A stretch of DNA of 64,000 nt, from the NCBI GenBank assembly GCA_025093985.1, contig JACAAK010000009.1, positions 2,604,001 through 2,668,000 of the forward strand. Direction: 5' to 3'. Below, piece by piece: positions 1-12,680 of the stretch. Numbering within the stretch: the stretch's first letter is position 1; each line of letters begins with the position of its first letter. A model generated the notes under the pieces. It did no database searches. It was given only the letters and a program-made list of their open reading frames with translations, and was not told the DNA's origin. A program made the position numbers and the translations under genes. This DNA comes from Calvatia gigantea (taxonomy: Eukaryota > Basidiomycota > Agaricomycetes > Agaricales > Lycoperdaceae).

Positions 1-2434
1 TCAAACCTCCCGAATGCGCTGGCTGTATGTACAGCTTCGAGTTTTGACCCCTTCTAAGCGGGCTTCGTAACCCGCACTTGACTTCTCGTATTCACATTAC
101 TCTGTAGCTATATATTACCCACAAATAGACTTTCATAGAACTGGCAGACATGGACGCTTCTGATCCATCATTTCCGGCAAAGCTCTGATCATGAGCGTCA
201 ACGTTTTCAACGCCCACGTGCAGCACTCTGTTTTGTACATTAAGTATGAGAGGGCGAACAGATCAGTTGACCAGCTGATCGTGGTTGACATCTTTGCAGT
301 AGCACTGGTCATATAAATATCGTACTTGAATCCGAAAGTTACGTTTATCCTTCAATACAATACACTTTACACCTTTTATAGCTGATATGAGATTGATATA
401 ACTTGCGTTGTATTGGCTTCGTCGGCGCAGCGTTTAAGTACCCCCTCCCTACCCCGACCAAAAATTGTAAGATCCGGTCGAAGGCGAGAAAGCGGGCACT
501 TCAGACGAACAAATCAACACCAGATAAATCAATGATGCTGAACGCACAAATATCATTCAGTTTAATATCCGTTCGAGATGCTCCGGCTCCCGCGGCGCAC
601 ACTGATGAGGGTGATTTTTTATCTGAAATTTAAACCTGAGAGGAGCATGTAGTAGTGGAGCGAGTCATGATTCGGGGTAATCGGAACTGACACAGTCATC
701 AAACAATCCTTTCATTGATCCTTGATGAGGTTATGGGTATACGGTGAGCACCGCAATAGCTCATAAATATGATGCGCCCCCATCATAACCTCCGCGAGGA
801 ACACTTTAACTTAGAGTTAAAAGTTCGCATCCTAAGGAGGAGTGTTCTGAGTCAAAAAAGTAAGTCAGTGGGACCACAGCCAGCGTCGCCAATCTCTGAG
901 TCCCAGAGGATCGCCCCAGGCAAACTTTCTTGATGACTTGCTGCTATGTCCTACCATCCGCAAGGCGCTGCCGCGGGAACTCCTCCAATCCGTAACGATG
1001 AGATGGTAGCGACGGACTACTGTACCGGATTGAGGCTCGAAAGTATGAAACATATGACAATGTATTAGAGTATGAAAGATATACATGTGTATGTCGTTAA
1101 ATAATCCCGTATATTAGGTTTCACATAAAGTGGAAATAGATACAAGAGACGTGCAACACCACAAAATAAATACAGAGACTCGAGTGAAAGAACAACATAC
1201 AAGTTACAAGGGTCCGGATCATTGGCAACCGTGATGTGCATGGCTGTGGGCGTATGAAATGCGACGTCCTACGGTTCGACACACATATCACCACTGGCCG
1301 CTGCAGGCAGGGCAGGCCCCATTCACATAAAGCGCTGATGCGGCCAGTTTGAGTGTTTTGACTAGATACCAAGAACAAAGACTCACTATATCGTTCGGGC
1401 GACAAACGGCTATGGTGAAGAACGAGTGTCAATTATAAGTGGCGCGACTACACAGAATTTTACGCACTTTTGCCAACAGGTTTTGCTGCAAGTGGCAGGA
1501 TTGCAATCTTGGGGATGATTCGGACTGAACTTGCAGCTGGTGGTGTAACAAACAATCTGGGAGATTTCTTGTCAAAGGTGGGAAAATCTCCCTGAGATTG
1601 TGCTACTCACTAATTCGTCTGGCTGGAGAGTAGGCTCCGTCAGCGTAAAGCGATATGAACAGCAGGGTAAGTAGCAACGCACCAGGACGACGACGTGGTT
1701 GCAAGCACTATAATGTTTATTGACCCTGCAAAAATCAATGAACAAGTAGTTTCTAGAGAATCGAGCGTTGCCTACTGTCTGTAGCGGCACATTGTATTAA
1801 TCTTCTCTAAGTTTGGGAGGTAAAGAAAGTCATTTGACCCATGGCTCCTTTTATACTTTGGCCAATGCTTTACCTTGGTAAGGAACCCGCAGTTGCGAGT
1901 TTGAGGGTACACCTATGGCGATGTTCAATGGAGTCATTGGTAAGAGCGGCGTCAACTCGCCTGCACGGTTCGATTGGGTGTTATATTGGCCTCACCGGCT
2001 TCATCGTGACAGGTGCCAACTACCCACAAGGTAGCCTATATGTGATAAAAAGCGGGTTCGGTTTGCGCCTTAAACCGAGAGATCTTCAAGGAATGACCAG
2101 GATGGATTCCATTTAGCCTTTAACCGTTGGTATAGGCATTCAAATATTCACGCTCGATCTGCGGATTGTGCTTGTCAAAAGTTGTTGCATCGGGGATGGT
2201 TACCGAACATCCGCCGGACTGAGGAATGAACGCTCTTGGAAATGTTCCGATGCATTGATTATGACTCTGATCCGGCGCTGCGTGGTTAAGGAGCATGAGT
2301 CGAAAAACAATCAGGCAAGATGTGGCTAGCTCAATATCATTGGACAATGAACTTGGATGGTGACATCGCTTTTCCATGTTCAGTAACATTTCCCAGGATC
2401 ATCAAGGGAACACTCCTGTTGATTAACTATCACA
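1..2434. other. Left intergenic region, no gene recognised
   Basis: No frame in this 2.4 kb carries a domain I recognise, and the open frames are short and compositionally ordinary. The only suggestive stretch is on the minus strand at about 2,120-2,290. It is preceded by a pyrimidine-rich acceptor-like site and reads like the last exon of a secreted fungal protein, with two cysteines and a run of polar and proline residues. I cannot name its family. The last few hundred bases should contain the promoter of the RhoGEF gene that starts at 2,435. Confidence 0.5.
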
Positions 2435-5400
2435 ATGAGCCAGCAACCACGCCCAAAGCCATCCGTTTCAACTGGGCAGCGCCCACTTGTGGACCATAAT
2501 TCCTCTGTATACGTGTTTCCAAATGACAATACCAGCCTCGCCTCGCATACATCCAGGTCATTTCTCCATAATCCCTGGGATGACGCTCAGAATAGGTTTC
2601 GCCCTCGTGTGCGATCCATGAACGAGCCCCGTCATTCCCCACCCCAAATCTCAAATAATACCCCACAAACCGATTTCGATGCGCCAATAACATTTCCGGA
2701 GCCGCAATTATTACAACCCTCTATATCAGATTCCTCCCGCTTGCATCTCCCTTCAAGGAGTCTCCAACATCGGCACAGCAAAAGTGAGTTCAGACCACAA
2801 CATGAGCCATCGATTCCGCTCCGTCGCACAGATTCCGGTGCCCCAACCCCTTCAGTTTTATCTCACCAAACAGCGGATGGAAGCGAGCACGTTCCCGAGG
2901 TTGGCTTGCACCAATCATTTCTCCCTTTGGGAAGCTGAATTGTTTTAGTCAAGGAATAAAGGAACGGAGAAGGTATCATTGGATTCTTTGAATGGAAAGT
3001 AGGTTTCTTCTATGAATGGATACGTTTTAACTGTAACACATCAACACTCTCAGTTTGGATGATGTTTTGCGGTATTTCCAAGAGGACAGGCTGAAAGATG
3101 AAGATCAGGAATGGCATCGACTCGTTTCTAAAGATGCTCAAGATGCTCTGGGAAAAAAAGAGGTCCATAGACAATCTGTGATTTTCGAAATCATAAAAGG
3201 GGAGCGTGATTATGTTAATGATCTAGAACTTGTCCAAGAGGTAAGTTGCCAGTACCGCTATTCACGATTCAGGTGCCTTACGTTACTCGAGCAGCTCTTT
3301 ATCGGTGGTCTCCGGAATGCCCGCCCACCTATCATTCGTCAAGAAAATCTGCCTGGTTTTCTCAAAGATGTTTTCGGAAATCTTCACGAAATCCTAGACT
3401 TCCACCGACGACTGTCGGGGGCACTCTTTGCCCGTCAACGCGAGCAACACCCATTGCTGCACAGTGTCGCAGATAATATCCTTGACAGTGAGCGTTGTGC
3501 CCTCGTGGGCGAAGCGTTATTGATCAGTATCTCAAAGCAATTATTGGAACAGAATTCCGATTTGCCTATGAAATGTATATCAAACACTATCCTCTGGCTG
3601 AATCTTATCACAGAAAGGAGCTCAAACGCAACCGTGTATATGAGAAATTTATGCAGTCGACAACCAACGACCCTCGGGTTCGCAAACGTGACCTCATCAC
3701 TTTTTTATCCCGACCTGTCACCAGATTGCCCCGGTTGAATTTGCTCCTGGACCAAACACTCAAATCAACTGAACGTGATTTTGAACATCCCGACCTGGAG
3801 ACACTTCCTCTCATATTAGGAATACTTAGTGACTGTATCAGAAGCACACAGCCTGGCATCGAGGCAGCCGAAAGCAAGGTTAAGTTTTGGGCCCTATGCG
3901 AGAGTCTCGTATATCAAAAAGGCGAGATCATCGTAAGCTTTCTCGATACTTGTTGTCTCGGGCCAATCAATTGATTCATCGCAGAATATGGATCTTTACG
4001 ATCAAAGCCGCACATTGGTTTATTCTAGTCCGGTTCTGAGAAGAATTAGATCTGATGCTGGTTTCCACGAATGGCATGATCTTGCTGCATGTCTTCTGGA
4101 CAATTACCGTTCGTATTTTTATCGTGACACTTGACCCTGCTCATATGCCTGTTAGTCTTGCTCATAAAGGAGGAAAAACAATTGAAGACCTCTAGTGTCA
4201 GACGATATCTCACATCCCGTGTAAGCAAGGGGAACCACGGTGACCGGGTCAACTCATTTATTTCCCGCCCAGCCCATGCATCTCTCATATCTGCGACTCG
4301 GAAGTTTCATTGACGCTCCCGACACGCGCAGGGAAAAAAACGAAGAAGGTGGACTTCTAGATTCCCTACGTTCACAGATGGTACCTGTTTTTCCTTTCAC
4401 TATCTACCATGCGTCGAGCCGTTCTACCCGTCGATACACCCTGTACGTTGCAACAGAGGCGCAACGCCAAAAGTGGAGGTCTACATTGTCTGACGCAATC
4501 GCCGTCCATCGCGTGAGAGAGGAATCGAACAAGGTTCATCGGGGTAATCAATTGTCATCTCATTCATACTAACATCAGCCCAGTGGTTTGACCCACAAAA
4601 TTTATCAAGTCGGTTTTTTGGCATTCCAAGTCCAACCGCAGCGCCGCCTTCAACGTCAACGCTTTCTGGAAAAATAACTTCAGCCGTGCCTTTTAGTGGG
4701 TTCATTCCCGTTGCGTTTTGCCACGTACTTACAGGGGAGTCTGCAGCTGTCTACGGCAGGAAGTATCTAGCTGTCGGATGCCTCAAGGGCATTTTCGTTT
4801 CTACCGCCGGTAACGAAAGTAGGTCAGCCCGCTTATATCAGAGGACATCTGATTGAAAGTTGGAAGGCTTCAAAAAGGTTCTCCGCTACCCAAACCCGAG
4901 ATATATCTCGGCGTTGCAAACACTAGGGGACAAAGTCTTTGATCGATTCATCGTCCATTCCGAGTCGACGGTGGTATCCTATTCATTGGAATTATTGGCA
5001 CGGTTAGCGTTAGGTCAATCAACACCGGAAGCGTTGGACGCGTCGATGGAGAAAATCGGCGGGAGCGATTTAAACATCGTCTTTTGCAAATGCACGCAAC
5101 TTGATGGAAGAGCGATGGGTCCGCCCCTTCCCCCCGATCAATTGAATACTTTCCTGATACAATCCAGTTATATGTGCAAGCAAAAGGCGCCTCAGCTCCA
5201 CGCTGACACTTCAAGTCATGGAAGCTGTCTCACAGGCTGAGAAAGAGGTCGTGGCGCGAAGGAACACCTTAGTTCCTTCATTCAGACCACTTGGCGAAGT
5301 ACGTGATTGGGGGTTTGACAATTCCAGGTTATCTAATGTCTTCATTCCAAGCCGGGGTTTATTCCGCGGGACGCCTATAGCATTACAGCGTTAAAAAAAT

Positions 5401-6088
5401 CTATTGGGATATGCGCCCAAGACGGAATCGTGATCATGGACCCTACCAAGTAACTAACACTTTTCATTCGTGACCCGACTTGGTCTCAACTTCCGAGCGC
5501 AGCCTTTCTCGCTCTTCCGTGACCCTGGTTCCTAATCTACATGATGCAGTGTCGAATTTGTCGATGGCAAACCTTAAGGAGCGGATTAGCGAGGCGAAAC
5601 CCCTCGGACTTGTCCGCGTCGATGCTCATGAGCTTTTGGTGATATATGATTGTAGGTACCTGTCTTGTGAACTAAACTATGGACGTCTGATTGACTATGA
5701 AACTCCAGTCATCGGGTGCTATATCACCAAAAACGGTGTCCCAAGCCGCTCCTCTGGATACATTAAATGGGAAACACCAGCTAGTGGATACGCCCACCGT
5801 GGGAACCATATCCTATTGGCCTCTTCTCAGTTTATCGAGATCAGGAATGTCACTACAGGGAGGATCGTTCAGGTAATTGAAGGGGTGGACCTGCGGCTGA
5901 TGTACAGCGGCCTCCTTGTAGATGACAAAGATGATCGTGTGTTAGTAGCAATGAGGGGCGATAGAAGAGACAAGGATGGAAGCTACGCAGATAAGGTTCT
6001 GGAACTCATAGAGACCGTTGAATACGTTCCACAAACGCCAGGCGCCGGAATACCGCCAGCAGATATGTGGGGAGAATGGGATATGTAA
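2435..6088 (+). CDS. Rho guanine nucleotide exchange factor (DH-PH-CNH; Rom1/Rom2/Tus1 type)
   Basis: This protein should load GTP on Rho1 at the plasma membrane and so feed the cell-wall integrity pathway. The N-terminal exon (2,435-2,938) is disordered and rich in Ser, Pro and Gln. A DH (RhoGEF) domain follows at about 3,160-4,090, starting with the typical VIFEIIKGERDYVNDLELV helix. It contains the RKRDLITFLSRPVTRLPR region, which corresponds to DH conserved region 3. A PH domain spans about 4,090-4,550; splicing from after 4,098 to an acceptor near 4,155 restores the usual DNYLLLIK strand. A citron homology (CNH) propeller fills about 4,640-6,088 and ends at GEWDM-stop. I see short introns throughout, for example just after the first DH helix at 3,241. 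No DEP domain is evident, although many fungal Rom2 proteins have one. Exon joins near 2,940-3,050 and 5,150-5,480 are uncertain. I see no clear inactivating change. Confidence 0.85.
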
Positions 6089-6499
6089 AGCTATGTTTGC
6101 ACTGATGAATTTCAGATTTGCGATCATGTTTCAATATCTAGATGATGATTTATCAAATATGTATGCGCCGAATAGGCGTTCTTTGATAGGACAGTTCTTC
6201 GATCTGCCCTAACTCATTGCTTATTAGGAAAGGATGGGATCCAGCATTTTTCTGGCCCGAGGTTTCGGGTAATCGCACCACCAGTGCGATGCATGCTTCC
6301 ATATTGATCATAGAATAATTTAGAGCATTATCAAGGAGTGAAAAATGCCGGGAATCTTCTTCTGTATGGTGTGCGTGAGCGAGTCGATCAGGAGATATCA
6401 TTGATCTCCCGTCCCTGAAACAAGCGCACGAAGCCGTCCCTTGGCCAACACTGCTGAACACCGCCATTCCTTGAAGATTGTCACCATCTGGGAATCCTG
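6089..6499. other. Intergenic gap between convergent genes
   Basis: This region should hold the 3' end of the RhoGEF transcript and the 3' end of the decayed propeller gene on the other strand. I see no open frame with recognisable content. Confidence 0.4.
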
Positions 6500-7840
6500 T
6501 GTCAGAAACAGTTTTTCAAAGGATCGTCTCTTACCATCATTGGTCTCGATTTGGCAGTGCGAGCCGAACCAGAGATGCCGAATTTCTGGGGTTTTAGTGA
6601 CAGTACATCAATTGCTGTTGCATTCGTGGCCAGGACGCACAGGAAGCAAGTCATCGTGTGAGTTACTTGGACGGTTTGCATGGGGTAGGTTGGCAAGTTT
6701 TACTCTAGATCAAGTGTTGCAGATTGTAAAGTTTGAGGGCACTGCGATGACAGGTCGGGAATGGTTAGCGGCGGTCGGATAAAGACCAATAAATTACATG
6801 ACTTGATGATCTTCAGTACCAAATCATTGTCAATGCCTACTTCAGTGATAGTGGGGGTTCCGGTATCAGTGAGATGAAAACTATCGATCTTGGATCTGAG
6901 TACCCACCAACATGTTACGACTTGAGTCGGGGTGTGATGGCGGGGACTGATCATTCGCGTAGAATTATCGCCTGTCCCTGAGTCGAGGATACCGGGACCA
7001 GGCTCGGCATCTATTGCAAGGATGGCATTTTTTCTTGGAATAGTGGCCGTCGGAGATGGTAGGAATGCACTTTTGGCTGGGTGTGTTAATTGAAATCTGT
7101 TTGAGAGGGATCCATCATCCCGCACATCCCAAACAGCGAAGGAGCCGGGCTGTAGGGGGTATGTCTTTGGCTGTGCCACCAGTTGTTTGCCGTCCTCGAC
7201 AAAGATACTTTGGCTGATGCTGCTCGGGAAGTCCAAGTTTGGTTCAGGCCCGACGGACGGACAGTGGTTCAGATGGATACCAAACACTGTTTTCGGTTGA
7301 TTGGGTAACAACTATGAGTTCATCGCAATTAGTTACCGAGCCGAACATCAGGCTTCCGCAGTCGCGATACCTGACACTTTTGACTGCTCCTCTATTTTCG
7401 GTACATGCCACGTTCCCCACCCCCCACCCAAAACTGCAGAGATAGAAAACTCACCACCGCCAGAGATAGGCCTTCCAATCACCTCAATGTTAGTCGGCTC
7501 ATTTGAGTTGATACAGAAGAGGGTCTAGGCGAGGATGTCATTTAAAGAAGTTGATGCTTTTGGACAGACATTGGCAACGACCAGCACACTTCTGGCCTTG
7601 GATAATCAGTGCAATGTTGGCCGTAACAACGAAGTTCCCAGTTGGCCTGTTCGTGACGAGTGGGTACAGATGTGCGTAAAACGTTTTGTGAAGGAACAAC
7701 GGAACAAAGCAATACTTGTAACACTTACGATGCGGCGCACCAACGGACTTGCCTTGGGCAGGATCTATCATTTTGTAGTGTTGTGAGAGCATTGGAACCG
7801 CAGCAACGCAAAAAAGACCGATGGACAGGTTCAATGCCAA
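6500..7840 (-). pseudogene. Decayed secreted beta-propeller (3-carboxymuconate cyclase / lactonase-like)
   Basis: Read on the minus strand, scattered segments match in order a basidiomycete family of extracellular lactonase-type seven-bladed propellers. They run from a TNRPTGNFVV segment near 7,640, through an INSNEPTNIEVIGRPISGGG segment near 7,480, a long block at 6,700-7,311 (PGSFAVWDV, then a TDTGTPTITEV blade) and finally LATNATAIDVLSL at about 6,640. These segments lie in different frames. The stretch between about 7,310 and 7,440, where the family has a conserved blade, cannot be read in any frame I tried. Some breaks could be introns, so the gene may be only divergent, but I favour a decaying copy. 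A hydrophobic N-terminal stretch near 7,800 could be a signal peptide, but no convincing ATG was found. Confidence 0.55.
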
Positions 7841-8621
7841 AAAATATCCTATGTCGACTGGGTCTAATACTTGTAGTAGTGTGTCAGGATGTGCCGGAGA
7901 ACGGCTGGTGTGTCCTTTGCAACGATACTTGAAGCTTGATATGAGGAATGTTAAGCAGCTGTGCTAGGGATACATGGATTTCATGCTGCTTGACCCTCCG
8001 CCCACTCCGCAGATCTTGAAATCATGTTTTGCTGTTTGGGAGCGATATGGCCAAGAATGATTAATGAAATATGGGCTCGGAACCAGCGTAAAGCTTCATT
8101 TTACGCCTTGCTGACCTTGTTTTCTGCGGTCGCGATTTGGGGGAGGTGGTTGCTGAATGCTCGCCATATGTCGATCATTCAGGACATCAAAGAATCCCAC
8201 GGCCATTGGACTGGTGGTCGCTCGAAGGCAAAGACGCGCAGGCGATTATATGTTTCCAACCGCCGTCATGGGAGTTTGGATTTCACTAAGATAGTGTTTG
8301 GTCGCTGAAGTAATTGGTGCATTTGTTTTCTTTTTGTAAATACCCTCGCCGTAGTTGCAAGGAAGAGGGGTAGCTATCAATCCAAGTATAGCACGGGTCT
8401 TGATATTGGGCCCATTTTTTGATTATAAAATGAGAGGGAGCAGTACGGCTGGTGTTCAGTGCTAGGCCGATGAGTGCTTGAGCGCTTGAGCGATGGTCCC
8501 TGAGAAATGTATTCAAACAGGCATGTGAGTAACCGATCACTTACGTCCACCAGACAGCTGCTTCCTGACATGGCTGTCGTGAACCTTCAGCTCGTGTCAT
8601 TCCACTCGTCTTACCAACGCA
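7841..8621. other. Intergenic, upstream of uridine kinase gene
   Basis: About 780 bases without a recognisable gene. The open frame at 8,024-8,308 has no domain I know. The region should contain the promoter of the kinase gene starting at 8,622 and the former 5' end of the propeller gene on the other strand. Confidence 0.4.
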
Positions 8622-10954
8622 ATGTCTACTCAACTCCTTAAACACGTCCTGAGTGGTCCACAGCCAATGACCACCTCTCCGATTCCTCCTGGAAAGGACT
8701 TGAAGCTCTTTCAGCCGAAAAAGAACACCGTGTTGGTATCCCATGGTCGACCTCCTTGGTAGTACTCTTTCCCGGCGGTTCTGTCCGTCATGTAATCTGA
8801 CTTATACAGGTACGGAGAGGATGGAAAACGAATTGGAAATGCATTCGTCATAGGAGTTGCTGGTCAGTATGTCCGAGGTGCATTCAAGAGTTGTAGCTGA
8901 CCGATCTCAGGCGGTTCTGCCAGTGGAAAAGTTGGTGGTTAGATTTACTCCTGTCCCTGAGCACATTTGTTCAACTGCTTTCACCAACGCCAGACTCATG
9001 TCGCCAGGGAGATTGTCCGATCGTTGGGATCCATTCCGACCGTTATCATCCTCTCGCAGGTGAGCGAGCACTTCCACGGGCGTGTCGCACCCGAAGCTTA
9101 TTGATGTCGCGATAGGATAGCTTCTATAAGCATCACACCCCAGAGGAACTCGTACTGGCCCACGCCAATATGTTGGACTTTGACCATCCCGACGCCATCG
9201 ATATGCCGATGTTTGCAGCTGTGAGTGTCATCGATCTCTACGGATCTCGAGGTCGATTTACAATGACAAGTGCCTAGCGGATCTCAAGGAGTGTAAGCAA
9301 ACCAACATCCCAGTGTATTCCTTTGCGGAGCACCAGCGCATAGAAGAAACTAAATATCTATACGGCGCCAATGTCATCATTAGTATGTCGATGTGGTCTC
9401 TTGATCTAGTGGGCGGACAAGATTTAGCTTATAACATAGCGGAGGGGATTATGGCTTTACATGACCCGGCATTAAGGTCGCTGTACGATCTGAAGGTATG
9501 TCTCTGCTACACCATACGTTCTCCTTTTTTGCCCTAAGGATGTGCAGATCTTTGTTCAATGTGATTCTGACTTGATGCTTGCTCGCCGAATCGGGAGAGA
9601 CATCAAGGAACGTGGTCGTGGCGTGGAAGGGATTCTGGATCAGTAAGCGCTGTTTTGTTTGTCCTTCGTTGGTACTCAGCTTTCGGAAGATACCTTCGGT
9701 TTGTCAAACCATCATATGATAACTTCGTGCGACCTACAGCCTCTCATGCAGATATTGTGAGTGAGATACATACGAAGGATTTGGAATGTTGATATTCACC
9801 GGGGTTGCAGATTGTTCCAGGCTCAAACAACACCGTTGCTATCGAGCTCATATGTACACATGTAAGGCGCCAACTCCAAGAACGCTCTAATCAATTTCGT
9901 GAAAAGATGGCCATACCTCGTGTCAACATTAAATCGAAATCCGGGTCATCTTCGCCACCACCTTCACTCGGGGATCTCGATTTGACCGTCCTTCCTGGCA
10001 CACTTCAACTCCAGGTATTTGTGTTGCTCCCCATACAAAAGCGTAGTTGATGAAAAATTGGCAGGGTATACTCACAACCCTGCGAGACCGAAATTGCAAT
10101 CGCCAAGATTTCATCTTCTTTGTCGATCGCTTATCTACACTTGTAATTGAACACGCCCTCCAGCATCTGCCATATGTTCCTAAACCTGTGGTGACACCAG
10201 TTGGAACAAAGTCACAAGGCAAACAACTTGATGCAAAGGTAAAATTAAACAGTTATTTCTTGTTGCGAACATCTCACGATTCTGTATAGCATATATGCGG
10301 CGTCTGCATTCAGCGATCGTGCGTCGGAACCTTTTTTAAAGGCGGTATCGGTAAATGCTAAGATTATATTCTTCTAGTGGTGGTGCCCTCGAGCGAGGCT
10401 TCAGGAGGGTCATTCGTGATGTCCCAATAGGCTCTTTGTTGATTCAGTCTGATGCAACCACGGGAGAACCCATGTGTCTACAAGTAATGCTCCCCATGTT
10501 CGTGCGCTATCGACATCTAGCAGAAGACGCCTGGGTATTCCTTCTTGATGCTCAAGTAAGTTGACCTAATGTCTTGTGTTCTGTCCTCTAACCCAATAAA
10601 TTTGTGCCTGCAGATCGGTACAGGCGCAGCTGCTTTCATGTCGATACGCATCTTGCTCGATCACGGCGTCAGGGAAGACCACATCGTGTTCGTCACTTTC
10701 CTAGTTGCTCGCGGGGGTGGTATATCCGTTTTGCGTCATGCATTTCCGGAAGTAAAGGTTGTATGTGCCGCAGTCGACGATGAAATGGAGGAAGCATGGC
10801 TCGAAGGAGTACAAGACGAAGTTGCGAACCCTGAGGGAGTAGGAAGAAAAGTTTGGGTTATGCAGCCTGGGATGGGCCAAATCGGTAAAGGTTCACATGT
10901 CTCGAGAAATGCGTCTCCTGACGACCTTCTACAGGCGATCGTTACTATTTATAA
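8622..10954 (+). CDS. URK1: Uridine kinase - uracil phosphoribosyltransferase fusion (pyrimidine salvage)
   Basis: The enzyme phosphorylates uridine/cytidine to UMP/CMP in the cytosol. The N-terminal kinase half shows a Walker A loop, G-V-A-G-G-S-A-S-G-K-T-H, assembled from three exons around 8,860-9,010. It is followed by the SQDSFYKHHTPEEL substrate loop and the LDFDHPDAIDMP motif. The C-terminal half is UPRTase-like: GVCIQRSGGALERGFRRVIRD, then the PRPP-binding stretch DAQIGTGAAAFMSIRILLDHG at about 10,540-10,660. The apparent long tail of the last open frame is an artefact. Splicing the 10,886-10,934 intron gives the family ending GMGQIGDRYYL with a stop at 10,952-10,954. The start at 8,622 gives a short leader before the FVIGVAGGS strand. 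All catalytic motifs look intact. UPRTase activity of such fusions varies between species. Confidence 0.9.
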
Positions 10955-11177
10955 AGAGGCTAGTTTGGCATCGATGCACACCGGTCGTTGGATTCCTCTT
11001 GACGAATACCGCTGACAGTGCACGTGTATATTAATAAGTCACATACCAAATACACCACCAGCTTCTTGCACTAAGGCCTGTGTCCTTTCACCGGCCAGTA
11101 CTATCCGTTAAACGGCCCGCTTGTTATCCGACAGGATATTAAGGGGGTAAAGAAGAGGTTGAACTACCAGGAAAAAC

Positions 11178-12313
11178 ATGCACTTTACCTACCTTGCCAT
11201 CTTGTTCGCTGCAAAAGCCGCGTTTTCAGCTTCGGTTCCGACGTCATTTATTCTCGTCGGCGATAGCACGACGGCAAACGGGTAAGCAAAACAAGAGACC
11301 TTCAATGAAACCACAATGACTGAAACCCCCCCGTTCAGGACTACGCCCAACAGTGGGGGCTGGGGAAACGGACTTTGTGGTTCCCAAATTACGGGCAATA
11401 TTGCTTCCGTCGCCAGTGGCATACCCTGCATCAATACTGCGAAGAATGGGGCGACAACAGGTACATTCGTCGCCAATGGGTCAGTACCACAAACTCGAAT
11501 TCCCCAAATAGCCTGTCCATAAACAACCTGACGTACTATATTTACATATGTATTTCAAAGGTTCTGGAATATCTCACTAGCGGCTATGCGGAGCGAAGTT
11601 GCAAAAGGACGTCGAACATTAAGTGACTATCCAATTTGGCCATAACGACATGAAAATAGCGCCTCCTGAATCTATGGGTGCCAACCTGACTCAGATGGTA
11701 AAGCAAGTCAGGAATTTGGGCGCAGAACCGGTCCTTGTAACGAGTTTGACGAGGAGGACATTTAACTCGGATGGCACGATATCGGATGCGTTAGGCCCGT
11801 GGGCGGACCGTAAGCATGTTCTTCCGAACTTTTCTCTCCTTGTGGGCGCACGTGCGACTGACCCTTCTTGTTTGTTTTTAGAAACGATTTTGATCGCACA
11901 GCAACAGAAAACGCATCTCCTAGATTTGCATGCGGCTTCGATTAAATATGTGAGAGGTTTTGCGGAATTGGAGTGGATCTTATGATGAACTTTTCTCTCT
12001 TAAGGTGGAAGCAATTGGTCCTGACGCCGCTCATCGTTTGAATAGGCTCCTAGATGACAATACTCGTGAGCAGTTGAGGCTCGATTTCCACTTCTGATAT
12101 CAGCCCATCCCATGATAGACCTGAACGTTAATGGAACCACTGTGTTTGGGAGGTCGGTACTGCCCAGTTTGGTCGTTGAGGGCGTGTCCATACTGAGATC
12201 CAAACCTTAGAATGGTGGCAGACTTGATGAACGCAAGCTTCTTAGGAGATATCCCAATTATCCGTAATCCAGGGCTTTCTTCCGACATTCAGAATGGCAT
12301 TCCCTCGTTTTGA
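11178..12313 (+). CDS. Secreted GDSL/SGNH esterase, CE12 rhamnogalacturonan acetylesterase-like, with one apparent frameshift
   Basis: This enzyme would remove acetyl groups from pectin in plant cell walls. Exon 1 (11,178-11,280) encodes a signal peptide of about 19 residues and the nucleophile block GDSTTANG. After a short intron the protein reads NSGGWGNG, then NTAKNGATTGTFVANG. An intron with donor at about 11,479 leads into GFWNISLAAMRSEVAKGRRTL. Block III follows as VTIQFGHNDMK. Near the end an intron of about 50 bases joins DDNT to HLNVNGTTVFGR, which restores the catalytic Asp-x-x-His. A last intron leads to MVADLMNASFLGD and the stop at 12,311-12,313. The one problem is at about 11,622: an extra A between the RRTL and VTIQFG codons shifts the frame by one. 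It is either a real inactivating insertion or a sequence error. Confidence 0.75.
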
Positions 12314-12680
12314 CGGAGTCGTGCCAGTTTCAATTAATAAAACGGTAGCTAACGAATCAATGTGTATCCTTTCACCCCGGAATAATTATAGCGAAGTAGA
12401 AGCCGATGGGAGGAGGGCGTTTCTGAACATCCCTACCAGTTAATTGTATAATCGAATCCAATGTTTACTTGGCCCCAGGCCAATTTCACACCCACATGGT
12501 GGTCGCAAATTGAGTTTTTGTTCTATCTGAGCCCTGAAACATAGATTTTATTCAAGGGGAACAGAGGGCAAAATAGGTGACTGAGAAATCCAAGCAATCA
12601 CTTGTAAAAGGGGGGTATTAAGATGTGCTTGATTAGTTGATAGATGGTACATTGAGTTGGGTGTATCTAAAATGGGATAT
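12314..12680. other. Intergenic gap between convergent genes
   Basis: This region holds the 3' untranslated ends of the esterase and the DUF155 gene. No open frame of interest was seen. Confidence 0.4.

Noticed and set aside
10955..11015. Extended C-terminus of the uridine kinase-UPRTase
   Set aside because: The tail disappears when the intron at 10,886-10,934 is removed, giving the family ending GMGQIGDRYYL.
12060..12120. Loss of the catalytic His in the CE12 esterase
   Set aside because: An intron from GTGAGC to a TAG acceptor joins DDNT to HLNVNG, so the His is present.
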